Shown in pieces: positions 36,622 to 47,698 of a stretch of 64,000 bases of DNA (the stretch's first letter is position 1; the number at the start of each line of letters is the position of its first letter). Made by a program: the position numbers and the translations under genes. Source of the stretch: Chamaecrista fasciculata (taxonomy: Eukaryota > Streptophyta > Magnoliopsida > Fabales > Fabaceae). The DNA is taken from positions 1 to 64,000 of the forward strand of contig QANZ01013640.1 in the NCBI GenBank assembly GCA_003254925.1. The letters run 5' to 3'. The notes beneath the pieces were generated by a model, which was given only the letters and a program-made list of their open reading frames with translations, ran no database searches and was not told the DNA's origin.

Positions 36622-37637
36622 TTATGGAGAGAAATTAGTATTCGAGGAGTTCGGAGAGGATTGTGAAAATGGGCTGATAAACAGAGAGTTAAAACGATGG
36701 TAACACTGCCATGCCATGTGCCCCACCTTGCTGCATAATTGGCATTGAGGCCTGTTACCACCATTAAACCTGCCACGACCTCTACCTCCCCTGAAATTGT
36801 TATTAGATCTGCCACCAAAACGACCACCAGTGGGCATGGGAGCACGAGAAAAATATGGAGAAGGAGAAGGGGTTTGAGGCTTGGTATTTTTAACCTGAGA
36901 CTGAAGTAAATTAGCTGTCATAGTGGTAACTGAGTCAAGATCCTTCTTATATTTTTCAATTCGATCCTCCTGTGCAACCAAGAGGCTTTCAATCTCTGTG
37001 ACAGAGTAAGGGTCAGTCCTGGAAGTTACTGAGACAATAAAACCATTGTACTCAGGAGGAAAACCTTCAAAGATAGCCTCAATATGATTAGCAGATGTGA
37101 GTGGTGAACCAACAGAAAATAAACTATCCACCAATTTCTTGACCTTTAACAAATATTCATTCATTTTGGACTACCCTTTCTTAAGTGTTCTTAACTGTGA
37201 TTTAAACTGAGTAACCTTAGCTTTTGTTTGAGAGGCAAAAAAGCCTTCTAAACGACTCCATACCTGAGAGGTGTGATCACACCCTACCATCATAGTCAAC
37301 ATCCCATCAGACATTGAAGAAAGGAGCCAAGATAGGAGCAGTTGATCCTGCTGCTCCCAGAGAATGTAGGTACTCGAAATGTTGCCTTTGAGCTTGTCAT
37401 CTTCAGAGGCAAACCTGCTGGGAATGTTCTCACCAGTCAGAAAAAGATACAGATTATGAACCTTGATAGTGGCCAATGTCTGCTGTTTCCAAGGCAAAAA
37501 AAATTATCAATCTCCAGTTTAACAGATATTGGATGAGGGCCATATTTCTGGGTAGAAGAAGTAAGAGTAAGAGATGGTGAGGTGGGAGAAGAAATGGCAC
37601 CGGATGCAGAAGGTGTATGGGAAGGTGTATTGGCCAT
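36622..37637 (-). pseudogene. Copia gag region
   Basis: Starts MANTPSHTPSASG and carries the CCHC zinc knuckle CQLCSKVGHMAWQC near 36700–36745. It is broken by a one-base loss in an 8-A run (37496–37503, possibly a sequencing error), by TAG at 37171–37173, and by TAA at 36622–36624 before the protease. Confidence 0.88.
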
Positions 37638-37668
37638 TGTCGCTAGACAAGAGAGGCTGCTGATACCA

Positions 37669-37884
37669 TATTAGGGAAAGAAACAAATATAGAAATATTC
37701 TGAATAATGCCTTGATTGATTAAAGAATGATTACAACAATGATTGTTTATATACAAGAATAAAGAATGTTCTAGTAATGTACAGCTCATGCATTCTGAAG
37801 GAAATATCTATTGTGCTCATCATGTGCAGACTAACTAACTATGCCACCTCACCAGAAGAATATTCTGAGCATTATTCTCTAATA
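37669..37884 (-). repeat. Copia 5' LTR
   Basis: 216 bp, begins TATTAG on the plus strand and ends CTAATA. The primer-binding site abuts it at 37668. Confidence 0.95.
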
Positions 37885-37918
37885 TTTTCCACATATTACC
37901 ATTTATTAATACATAGAT

Positions 37919-39080
37919 ATATACGGGTAAATGCTTCTTAATTAAAATCACCACATATTTCTCTTAAATTTGAATATCAATCTGACTCCCTTCATTTTCG
38001 GAAATATTTTCCACCCGTCACCATTTATCAATTATTAATAATATTGATAATATCTTATAATTTTATTTAAAAGTTTAATTTATAATTTTTATAAATTTGT
38101 CAAATGTTCTTCTAATACATTCTAATTCTTAAGAATTCGAACATCTATATAAATTAAATTATACTTTTGAATTTATGAAGATTTTCCATGATTTTAGGTA
38201 CTCATTTGACTCTTTTTAATGTTTTATATTTATTTTAATCATAACCAAATTTGTCTCATTGGTTGTCATTCAAATTCCATACGATTTTCCATGATTTTAG
38301 ACGGTATAATTTGGTATTACTTCATGAATAATTGTTTAGAAAATTTAAGAGGTAAAAAATATATTAATTTTCATCTTAATTAAATTATTTTGGATGAATT
38401 TGTTAAGGTTTAAATTAATTTCATTAATATTTTGATTTTTTGATTTTTTTTATTTTGAAACACGCCTCTAGAAGATATAAAATTATATCTCATTTTATGA
38501 CCTCTCATTCAATTTGTTTATTAATGTGTCATAAATTATTTGTTTGTAAATATATTATTCTGCAATTATACTATTTTTGGCCATCTTATCTCTTTTTCAT
38601 TCTATACGAAAAATATTTGTCTAATATTTTCTCCATCCTACGCCTATTTTATAATTATATTTAAAATTTTTAATTTATAATTTTTATAAATTTATCAAAT
38701 GTTCTTTTAGTCCATTCTAATTCTTAAGAATTCAAAAATCTCTATAAATTAAATTATATTTTTGAATTTATGAAGATTTTCCATGATTTTAAGTACTCAT
38801 TTGACTCTCTTTAATTTTTTTTATTTATTTTAATCATAACCAAAATTATCTAATTGGTTGTCATTCAAATTTCTTAAGATTTTCCATAATTTTAAATAGT
38901 ATAATTTGATATTATTTCAGGAGTAATTGTTTAGAAAATTCAATTAATAGAAAATATATTAATTATCATCTTAATTAAATTATTTTGGACGAATTTGTTA
39001 AGATTTTCCATGGATATATACGGGTAAATGCTTCTTAATTAAAATCCCCACATATTTCTCCTCAATTTGGATATCAATCT
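37919..39080. repeat. Nested/tandem AT-rich duplication, A–B–B'–A' layout
   Basis: Block A (ATACGGGTAAATGCTTCTTA..., 37921–37990) recurs at 39010–39080. Block B (TTTATAATTTTTATAAATTT..., 38085–38410) recurs at 38675–39003, both in direct orientation. No coding capacity is seen. Confidence 0.7.
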
Positions 39081-39389
39081 GACTTTTCCTTTTTTTTTTT
39101 TTCGGTTAATCACTCCCAAAATGGTAATTAATAAAATGTTATTTAATTCAACAAATATCGTCTCAATTATTATAGGAAATCGTATTTCCCTACATCTTTG
39201 GATAATAAATCCAAAATGTTAATTAATAAAATGATTTGTGTAAATTGTAAATCCCAAATGTATTTCCCTACGTTGGATGTGATATTCCCCAAATGATTCG
39301 TGATCATTTTAAATTTTAAATTCTAACTGTCTGATCACATAAAGGCCGGATTTATTTTAAATTTTAAACATTTTGAAATCTTAAATTGG

Positions 39390-40893
39390 CCGAATTACCG
39401 AGTATATATAGTGCAACTCTTCAATCATAACTCACTCCAACAAACCCCATATATTTTACTCCTAAGAAATACAATGAGTACTGGACGTCCAAAACCGATC
39501 TGTTAAGGTACGTGTAATATGCATGTGGGATGTCACGCCGTTTGGTGAGAAGAATGATTTCAACAATTCAAGTAATAGGTCACGATACTCAAGTTCAAAG
39601 AAGGATAACACTTACTCCAGAGTGATGCCCGTGCCTTGAGAGTTGATTTGTTACCTTTAAGAATTGATTTGTTGTTATACATTCTATGTTTTTACATTTT
39701 TCTAAATTTATTTTTAATTGTTTCCTTTTGATGATTTGTAGCTATTGTAAGATTTGGATTTGCTTTTGATGCATCACGAAATACGTAGGTATTAGTTCTT
39801 TTGTGGAAGAATACATCCAATTGTAACAATACGTATATTTCCACATTTGCAACTCTAAGCATGAAGTGGTCCAGTTCGGCTTTAGTCGATCTCGATGTTA
39901 CTTTGTTTAGCTCTAACAGTGTTCATATCAATGGCTCTATTTTCTAGATTAAATCTTTTTCACATATGCACAATGATGACGTTGAACAGGAAGTGGTTCA
40001 TTTCAAGGTTCGAGACACATCTTTTGTTATATTTGAATTGCCTCAAGAAGAACACAATGGATTACTGAACTTGTGGTTTTCAACGAATGTCTCGGTGCTA
40101 TTTCAATAGTAGATGACGATATTGGATGGAAGCGCTTCAATGCGTGGAGAAAGGAAGGAAAATCTGATATGTCATCTGATTGGGATATGAATTTCCAATA
40201 TGGCCCCACTCAGAATAAGCACAGATATATTGGAGTTTTTTATAACAATTTCGTGTTTGCATCAACTGTTGCTCATTTTGATGACTGTGAATATATATCT
40301 TATAGAAGGATATTTTTCAGGGCGGGGAATAATGAATTTAGGAAGATCATAAGTGGTCACACATCGCATATGTTCTCATTGTCTAGGATTTATAATTTGG
40401 AGTGGTCATTAAATAGGTTTTGATGTGAACTATTAGATGTTGCATGTCTCGGCTAGGTCGTATATTTCTATTTTAATATTTTTTTCTTACAACATTAGCT
40501 CTATGCATTGTTTTTTTTTACCCATTTATGTTTTTTAATTTCTTCATGATTTTCATATTTAGTAAGTGGATTATTAGGTAGTGATTTAACTGATTATGTT
40601 TTCTTCTTCTGTGGATGTCGTGTGGTATTTCTTTTTGTCGTCTTTTTATATTAATTTGACGTATTGTTTGGGTTTGGGGATTCTTTATTTTTTTCGGAGT
40701 TTTTCGGTGGAAGATGTATCACTTGAAATAATTTCACCAGTAAGGTACATAATTTTTTTCTTTATTTTAAGAAAATTACAGTGTACGATTGTGATTTTAT
40801 AATTTGGCTTTATTTCATTTTTAAAAGTAACAATATAGATCATACTTTTTACTTATTGATTACTTTACCGTAGCAACAAAATAATTTATTTAC
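39390..40893 (+). other. Low-copy-looking DNA with an unrecognised ORF
   Basis: After a TATATATAG stretch (about 39402) and a leader-like segment, an ATG at 39475 opens MSTGRPKPIC and soon stops. 40073–40423 is a 116-codon open stretch with a balanced composition (…DDDIGWKRFNAWRKEGK…). It could be a decayed exon or part of a Helitron cargo. I recognise no domain and see no convincing splice joins. It is neither clearly a gene nor clearly a repeat. Confidence 0.3.
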
Positions 40894-41168
40894 AAGTAAA
40901 CTACTAAATTAGTCCCTGAATTATTGACTCGCTGACAAATTAGTCCCCGAATTTAGGAAATTGACAAATAGGTCCCCGAATTTTTCTAACGAGTCAAATA
41001 GGTCCCCGAATTTTTCTAACATTTGTCAAATAGGTCCTTCTGTGCATGTTATTCGGGGACCTATTTGACTCGTTAGAAAAATTCGGAGACCTATTTGTCA
41101 ATTTCCTAAATTCGGGGACCAATCTGTCAGCGAGTCAATAATCCAAGGACCAATTTGATAGTTTACTC
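40894..41168. mobile_element. MULE-type hairpin MITE
   Basis: The ends AAGTAAACTACTAAATTAG and (reverse complement) GAGTAAACTATCAAATTGG are inverted, and the interior is a nearly continuous palindrome of 'GGTCCCCGAATTT' units. A perfect 10-bp target duplication ATTTATTTAC lies at 40884–40893 and 41169–41178. Length is 275 bp. Confidence 0.88.
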
Positions 41169-41178
41169 ATTTATTTAC

Positions 41179-42110
41179 TGTTACATAAACAAACATCTGT
41201 TTTTAAATGTAATCCTTTTTTTTTTTACTATCCCCATTTTTTAAGAAATGATAATTTCAGAATCCCAATTAATTAATTTAATCCATCCAATATTGCTATT
41301 TGTTGTATCTCATTTTTTTGCCCCTCCATGGAAGAAGTGGGGTTGAGTGAAAGGATCATATGAAGTCATTGTTTGTTCATGAAAAATCACAGTCTTTGAG
41401 TTTTTTTTTTATCCCTATTTGGTTGTTGTATTTGAAACATATACTAATACATAGAACAATTAGTGACAAATACCAGCTTTTAACACCTATTACGTAAAGT
41501 CGGTCTTCAGTTTTTCATATATCTTTGAATGCGCCAAAGTTTGGTATCCAATTTATTATTTAAATATTCTCATTAAAAACAATTGATAATGGATCTTTTG
41601 TATTTCGTCTGTTCTTTATTTATATTATCATTTTTTTTCATTTTTTCAAATCTCTGACTGCATAAAATCTGATTGCATTTAAATTATAAATATATATTAT
41701 CATTGTTGCCCATTGTTTGAGATTTTTGATTTAATTTCTTTTCCATAATGTTAGGTTGAGGGGCATATAGCCATATACTAATTCATATCATATAAATATA
41801 TAATTTAATTTATAAATAATATGATAAATTCATATTCATAATTTTTTTGCTTGATTTCCGTTTTTATTTTGGTAATTCAGTTTAAGAGATCTTTATAGGT
41901 TAGATATTGTTTATTTAAATAAATGTGATATTTATTTGCGGTAATTTTAGTAATCACGGTTGGGATACTTATGTGTCAAATAGGTTTCGTTATGGTTTGA
42001 TTGCATATAGGATGTATATATATAATATTATTAATGCATTTATATTTTTTTACTTTTAAAATGAAAAATATAAATTAATGCTTAATTTTTTAACAATCAA
42101 GCTACCAATT
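41179..42110. other. AT-rich intergenic DNA, nothing recognised
   Basis: No gene, paired termini or tandem structure was seen. Confidence 0.5.
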
Positions 42111-42112
42111 GA

Positions 42113-42530
42113 TTTGCTCATTAAAACATCTATAATCCAAATTTAGAGAATAAAACCGATTAATTAAGTCACATTTAGTATATAGATTTCATTAATATCA
42201 TTATTTAATATATTTAATTAGTTTATTAAGGTCAATTAATTAAATCTCAAATTTTTCAAAAATTTGTTAGTATTTTAAATATTTTAATTAAATAATAAAT
42301 ACTTTTGAATATTGATCTTATTGGTTAAATGATTATTTGATAAGATTTGTTTACTAAAATATCTATAATTCAAATTTAGAGAATAAAACTGATTAGTTGG
42401 GTCAGATTTAATATATACATTTTATTAATATCATTATTTTATATATTTAATTAGTTTATTAAGGTCAATTAATAAAACCCCACATTTTAAATAAATTAGT
42501 TAGTATTTTAAATATTTTAATTAAATAAGA
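42113..42530. repeat. Direct tandem duplication, about 236-bp period
   Basis: The phrases CTATAAT(C/T)CAAATTTAGAGA, TTAATATCATTATTT and TTTATTAAGGTCAATTAAT occur twice, at about 42130–42250 and 42362–42480, in the same order and orientation. Confidence 0.75.
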
Positions 42531-43105
42531 GAAAAGTAATTTTTTCCAACTTTTTATGATACTTTAATTTCCATATTCAATGTTAACATCTTGAATTTCA
42601 AAATGATTTTAAACTCTATGTTTTTCCCAACTTTAAGTATATGGTCATAAAATGGTGGCAGGTCAATTACTGTTTTGTTTTCCCAATTTTTTTTAAAGTT
42701 TTCATTTTAGTCCCTAGATAATATGTATCCAGGGACCTATTTGTAATTTTTTGAAATTTTTTTGGGGTCAATATGTAATTTTTGCAAAATTTGTTATGGT
42801 TAAAATTACAAAATAGCTCCAAAGGGTACCAAAGTGTTAATGGAAAATACCTCATGGTACCAAAGTGTCGGGTTTCAAACCACTGGGTATCAAAGTGAAA
42901 TAGGGTCAAACCACAGGGTACCAAAGTATAATTTACCCTAAAAAGAAAATGCGTAATATTGAACTTCACTTGAGTTAAAAAATATTGTGCATGTAATGTT
43001 ATTGAATTAAATATGAAATTCCTAGAATTAATGAATGATGAAATCATGTATATGCTACAAAGGCATGAATTAATGTCTTAATAAGAATTTGAACTCTATA
43101 TAATT
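42531..43105. other. Intergenic DNA with one worn MULE end
   Basis: 42690–42950 carries 'GGTACCAAAGTGT' strings in series, ending TAATTTACCC, as in a MULE terminus. Its partner was not found. Confidence 0.35.
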
Positions 43106-43108
43106 GTT

Positions 43109-43190
43109 ATAGGACTTAGGGTTTAGGGATTTGGGTTTAGGGTTTAGGGTTTTGGGTTTTAGGGTTTAGGATTTGGGGTTTAAGGTTTAG
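43109..43190 (+). repeat. Degenerate telomere-like TTTAGGG tract
   Basis: About ten imperfect TTTAGGG units (GGTTTAGGG, GGTTTTGGG, GGATTTGGGG) run straight into the GC-rich minisatellite. The degeneracy and position argue against a true telomere. Confidence 0.8.
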
Positions 43191-44060
43191 GCCCGATGTG
43201 CTCGAGCGCATGCCTCGATAGCATGCCCGATGCGCTCGAGCGCATGCCCCATCAGCTCGAGGGCATGCCTCGAGCGCATGCCCCACCGCTCCAGCGCATG
43301 TCCCATGCACTCACCTCGAGTCCATACCCCATGCGCTCGAGCACATGCCCCATGCCCGTGCCCCGTGCCCTCGTGTGCATGCCTCGAGTGCATGCCCCAT
43401 TGGCTTGAGCGCTTGCCTCGAGCGCATGCCCCATGCCCCGTGCCCTCGAGCGCATGCCTCGAGTGCATGCCCAAGGCGCTCGAGCGCATGCCCCATGCTC
43501 GTTCCCTAGAGCGCATGCCTCGTGCCCTAGAGCCCATGCCCCGTGCCCTCGTGCACATGCCTCGAGTGTATGCCCCATCCGCTCGAGCGCATGCCCCATG
43601 CACTCGCCTCTAGCCCATGCCCCATGTGCTCGAGCGCATGCCCCATGCAATCGCCTCTAGCCCACTCCCAGGCCAGTCATGGGGCATCATCGAGCATCTC
43701 CTGGCCAAGTCATGTGCAACTCCCAGTCAAGTCTTGGGGCTTTTGCCGGCAAAGTCCTGGGCAACACCCGGGCATCAATGGGCAAGTCATGGGCAACTCC
43801 TGGGGGCATCAATAGGCAAGCCATGGGGCATCATCGGGCATCTCCAGGCTAAGTCATGGGAAACTCCCAAGCATCAATGGGCAAGTCATGGGGCATCATC
43901 GGGCATCTCCCGGCCAAGTCATGGGCAACTCCCGGTCAAGTCATGGGGCATCTCCTTGGCCGGCCAACTCCCGGGCATCAATGGGTAAGTCATGGGCAAC
44001 TCCCGGGCATCAATGGGCAAGTCATGGGGCATCATCGGGCATCGATGGCTTTGTTATTGA
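43191..44060. repeat. GC-rich minisatellite in two blocks
   Basis: Block 1 (43191–43668) repeats GCGCTCGAGCGCATGCC with variants; GCATGC and CGCTCGAGCG are palindromic. Block 2 (43669–44060) repeats GGGCAAGTCATGGGGCATCA and GGGCATCTCC-type words. The base composition is far above the surrounding AT-rich DNA. All six frames stay open for long stretches, which is a consequence of repeat composition and not evidence of genes. Confidence 0.9.
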
Positions 44061-44731
44061 GCGACTGATGGTAGGAAATATGTTATGCCCCATCCATATT
44101 CTCGGGTAACAAACTAGAGGGGTTTGTTCCCTGATATCACTATTCCATTCATTTCTTCATTCTACCATCAATTCATTCGTTTACTGAAAGCACTGTAAAA
44201 TGTTCGGGTCTTTGATAGAGAGGCAATCCTTCTATCATCAATCTTTCTCTCTACACACCCGTCACCAATCTTTCGATAGAGGTTCTAAGCTTAACCTTTC
44301 CCAACACATCCAGGGCCAGTGATTGTCTAACGTTGGTCTTTATCTTCGTCGTCCTGTATTTACCCACGGTCAATTATATGTTGCAATGTCCAGAGTTCGA
44401 TCCAGAGTAGGTTTGATGATTTTGATATGTCATAATGACTATCCTCGAGCTGACATGACCACAAACGTTGTTTACCGCGAGGTTTTTTCCAAATATTAGT
44501 TCATTTGTTTTTTTGTGGAACATTATATTTTGTTGTATTTGGATGTAATTTATTTGATACAACTTTTAGGACTTCTTTTTATGTTGGTCGTTAGTATTTA
44601 TACTTTTTATTGATTCACCTTTATGTTCAACGTTTTTTTTTGTTTCTCTTTTCGTTGTTCCTCTATGAATATAATTATATAGAGCCCGAGTCTTTTTTGG
44701 AACTCCGCGCAACGCGCGGGCATGACACTAG
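44061..44731 (+). mobile_element. Helitron 3' portion, 5' end not located
   Basis: A perfect stem CCGCGC/GCGCGG with loop AAC (44705–44719) is followed by nine bases and CTAG at 44728–44731, with T after it, the Helitron 3' terminus rule. The element must extend upstream, possibly over the minisatellite and the 40-kb ORF, but no 5' TC end was identified with confidence. Confidence 0.65.
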
Positions 44732-45359
44732 TAATTTGTTAACAATATTGAACTAGAGAAATCAACTAAAAGCACAATTAATCCTATATGAAAGATTTCG
44801 CATAATGAAAATCATCACTGATCTTGGTGTTGTCAATAAAGTGTATACCATTATACTCCATTTATATAAAAAAATAGTTTTCTTCATGAATGTAGATAAC
44901 AGAAACTTCTCTATATATTTGACGATTGATTGAATACTTTTCGACATAGATACTCAGATTTGAGTCGATATAGTGTTGTAAATAAAGCTTCCACGAAGAA
45001 AAGTAGAACCAGAATTAAATGTGGATAAAACCACCACCAAATTGAGGGGATTGAAGATCTGATTTATTGAATTGAAAAGACAAAAGATAAAAATCAGGGA
45101 GGAATTTTTTTGGAAGAAGACGAACTGGAAATTTTTTTGGAAAAGACGAAGAGGAGTGGTTGAGAGTTGAGAGAAGCGCACAGTCGGTACCAACTTAGGC
45201 AGTTATAATAGTTAAAGATCAATAGAGAAATTTTTAATCATCATATTCAATAGTTAAAGATTAATAATATAATTTTTAGAAAACATTAAATATCAAAATA
45301 GAAAAAATAAATATTATGAATTAAAACAGAATTTTAAATAAACATTAAAGACCAAAATA
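44732..45359. other. Intergenic DNA, no gene seen
   Basis: AT-rich, with a stretch near 45200–45350 related to the dispersed repeat family (CAATAGTTAAAGATTAATA). It ends at the target duplication of the next element. Confidence 0.4.
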
Positions 45360-45368
45360 AATTTTTTA

Positions 45369-46197
45369 GGCTTAAGTGCACTTTTGGTCCCATAACTATG
45401 ATAAAGGTTTCATTTTGGTCCCATAACTTTTTTTGTTGCAATTTTGGTCCCATAACTATAACAAAGGTTTCATTTTGGTCCCATAACTTTTTTTGTTGCA
45501 ATTTTGGTCCCATAACTTCTCAAAAGGTTCCACCGTTAGTCCCTTGGTGAATTCCATCCATATTTAGCCGTTAAGTATGACGTGGCATAGTGACTAGGAT
45601 CATGATGTGGCAAAATAAGATGAAATGGACTGAAATAGGATCTATATGCAACATATTAAAACTTATCTATACCCAACCACAATATATACAAAGAGTGGTA
45701 CTTCCTCTTCCTCGTCAGCCCAACGGGACTTCCTCTTCCTCGTTCCGCTTCCCGATTTGCCGTCGCCGCCGCTTTGGTCGTTCGACTCTGGCTGAGGATC
45801 CCATCGACTTCGTCGGTGCCTTCTGCTTGAAGTCTCTTCTTCCCCACCAGATTGGTCCCTGTCAGTACCACTCTTTGTATATATTGTGGTTGGGTATAGA
45901 TAAGTTTTAATATGTTGCATATAGTTCCTATTTCAGTCCACTTCATCTTATTTTGCCACATCATGATCCTAGTTACTATGCCACGTCATACTTAACGGCT
46001 AAATATGGATTGAATTCACCAAGGGACTAACGGTGGAACCTTTTGAGAAGTTATGAAACCAAAATTGCAACAAAAAAAGTTATGGGACTAAAATGAAACC
46101 TTTGTCATAGTTATGGGACCAAAATTGCAACAAAAAAAGTTATGGGACCAAAATGAAACTTTTGTCATAGTTATGGGACCAAAAGTGCACTTAAGCC
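45369..46197. mobile_element. Pack-MULE-like element with 334-bp inverted arms
   Basis: The termini GGCTTAAGTGCACTTTTGG are inverted, and the arms pair from 45369–45702 with 45864–46197. A perfect 9-bp target duplication AATTTTTTA flanks it (45360–45368, 46198–46206). The 161-bp core (45703–45863) is GC-rich with codon-like CGTCGCCGCCGC phrases and looks like captured host coding DNA. No transposase is present. Confidence 0.9.
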
Positions 46198-46206
46198 AAT
46201 TTTTTA

Positions 46207-47189
46207 CCTAACCAAGAGAGCAATGTATAGCCTAATATTTTAACGGTACATGCTACTAAGAATACTGTCTAAGCAACAATAATTTTGTTTTTACAGAAAA
46301 TAATAACAACTGAAGAATCATTAATTCAATTGTTGGTCCTCTAACAACTAAATTTATAATAACTTATTTTATTAATTCTTAAAATAAATATTAGTTAAAT
46401 TAAGTAGAAAAGTGAAACATCAATGTTTCATATTATAGTCAACAATTATTTTTAATAGTTAAAATTTTAAGATCTTAATAAAATTAAGAATATTTTATGA
46501 AATAAATAAAATATTTAATATCAAAATATAATTTGACCCAAATATTTATTACAAAAGTCAATGTTTAATCGAATAGAAAATTAACAAATGAAATAAAAAG
46601 GTCAAATACACGAAGTGGTCCTTATATTAGAGGATAAATGTTATTTTCGTCATAAAACCATCTTTTATTAGTTTTAATCTTCAAACTTTTTATTTGTTTC
46701 ATTGTTCATGTGTCTTTTTGGTTTTTGCCTTCATCTTTAATATGGACAATTGAGATAGACAGTTTCACTTTCATACATGTTATAATATGTGAATTTACAT
46801 AGAGAAAAAAGAAAAATTATTTTTTAATCACAAATTAAAGATAAATATGTGATTAATTTTTTCTTTTTGACAAGACATATTTTTCTATTTCTTTCTTTAT
46901 CAACCTACTTATTAGGATTATATGAAACAGAATTTGTCTACGTTAAGTATCTATCTCATAGGTAACAATAGAAAACAAACATAACATTTTGGATTAGCGG
47001 TTGAACAAATGAAAAGAAAAATTGAAGACTATGAAATGAACAATAATTTTGGAGGTGGATCCTTTGGAATTGAGTTCCATACATTTCTTTACAATTAGGT
47101 AATATTGAGGAACAAAATTGTAGAGAACTTTAAAGAAACCAAATTCACAAGATCTAAATTGAATAGTTTTACAATCAATATAGAACTTA
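46207..47189. other. AT-rich intergenic DNA, nothing recognised
   Basis: No paired termini, gene or tandem structure was seen. Confidence 0.5.
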
Positions 47190-47565
47190 GGCAAGAGTAC
47201 TAATTTCATCCTCAAACTTTATATCAATTGTCAATTTTATTCCTAATATTTTTTTTGGTAAATTTTGTCCTCAATGTTAAAACATGTTGGTCAATTTTAT
47301 CTTTTGACTAACTTGTTTCAATAAATTAACGATAAAATGCATCCTATTTTTCATTATGAATTAGGATTTGAGTTTCTTTTTCTATCAGTTTTACATTAAA
47401 TATCATTAGATATAAATTATGTCGTTAATATTTAGCTAAAATAAAAACAAATGATAAAATTGACCAAAATGTAAAACATTGGAGATGAAATTGAGCACAA
47501 AAAAAAAAGTTGGAGACGAAATTAACAATAAGTGTAAAGTTTAGGGACACAATTATTACTTTGGC
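47190..47565. mobile_element. GGCAAAAGTA-type MULE MITE, third copy
   Basis: It begins GGCAAGAGTACTAATTTC and ends (reverse complement) GCCAAAGTAATAATTGTG. It shares the inner core with the copies at 30637 and 60015. The flanks ATAGAACTTA (47180–47189) and ATATAACTTA (47566–47575) form a 10-bp duplication with one mismatch. Confidence 0.8.
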
Positions 47566-47698
47566 ATATAACTTATCGTATAATATAAGGACCCATTTGA
47601 GGATTTGACAAAGAAAATGTAGGCAAAAGACCATTTCATGCCCCTAACGTTTAAGATGATCTTCCATTATACCCCTAACGTTTCATTTGTGTCAGTTG

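Larger units (their letters stand above)
33078..37884 (-). mobile_element. Full-length Ty1/copia LTR retrotransposon, coding region broken
   Basis: Two 216-bp LTRs (33078–33293, 37669–37884) bound a 4.8-kb element on the minus strand, flanked by the 5-bp duplication TTTTC (33073–33077, 37885–37889). The LTRs differ at only three positions by eye. The primer-binding site TGGTATCA (37661–37668) and the polypurine tract GAGTTTGAGGGGGCA (33294–33308) are in place. The order is gag, protease, integrase, reverse transcriptase, RNase H, as in copia. The frame has seven in-frame stops and two single-base shifts, so it cannot encode a whole polyprotein. Confidence 0.95.

Noticed and set aside
43109..43190. 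True telomere or chromosome end
   Set aside because: Short, degenerate and flanked by other DNA on both sides.
43191..43668. CRISPR-like array
   Set aside because: The words vary in length and spacing, with no unique spacers, and the host is a plant. It is a minisatellite.
43187..44109. Overlapping reading frames on both strands up to 138 codons
   Set aside because: All come from the GC-rich tandem repeat, which lacks TA-containing stops in every frame. The translations are just repeats of the same word, so no gene is called.
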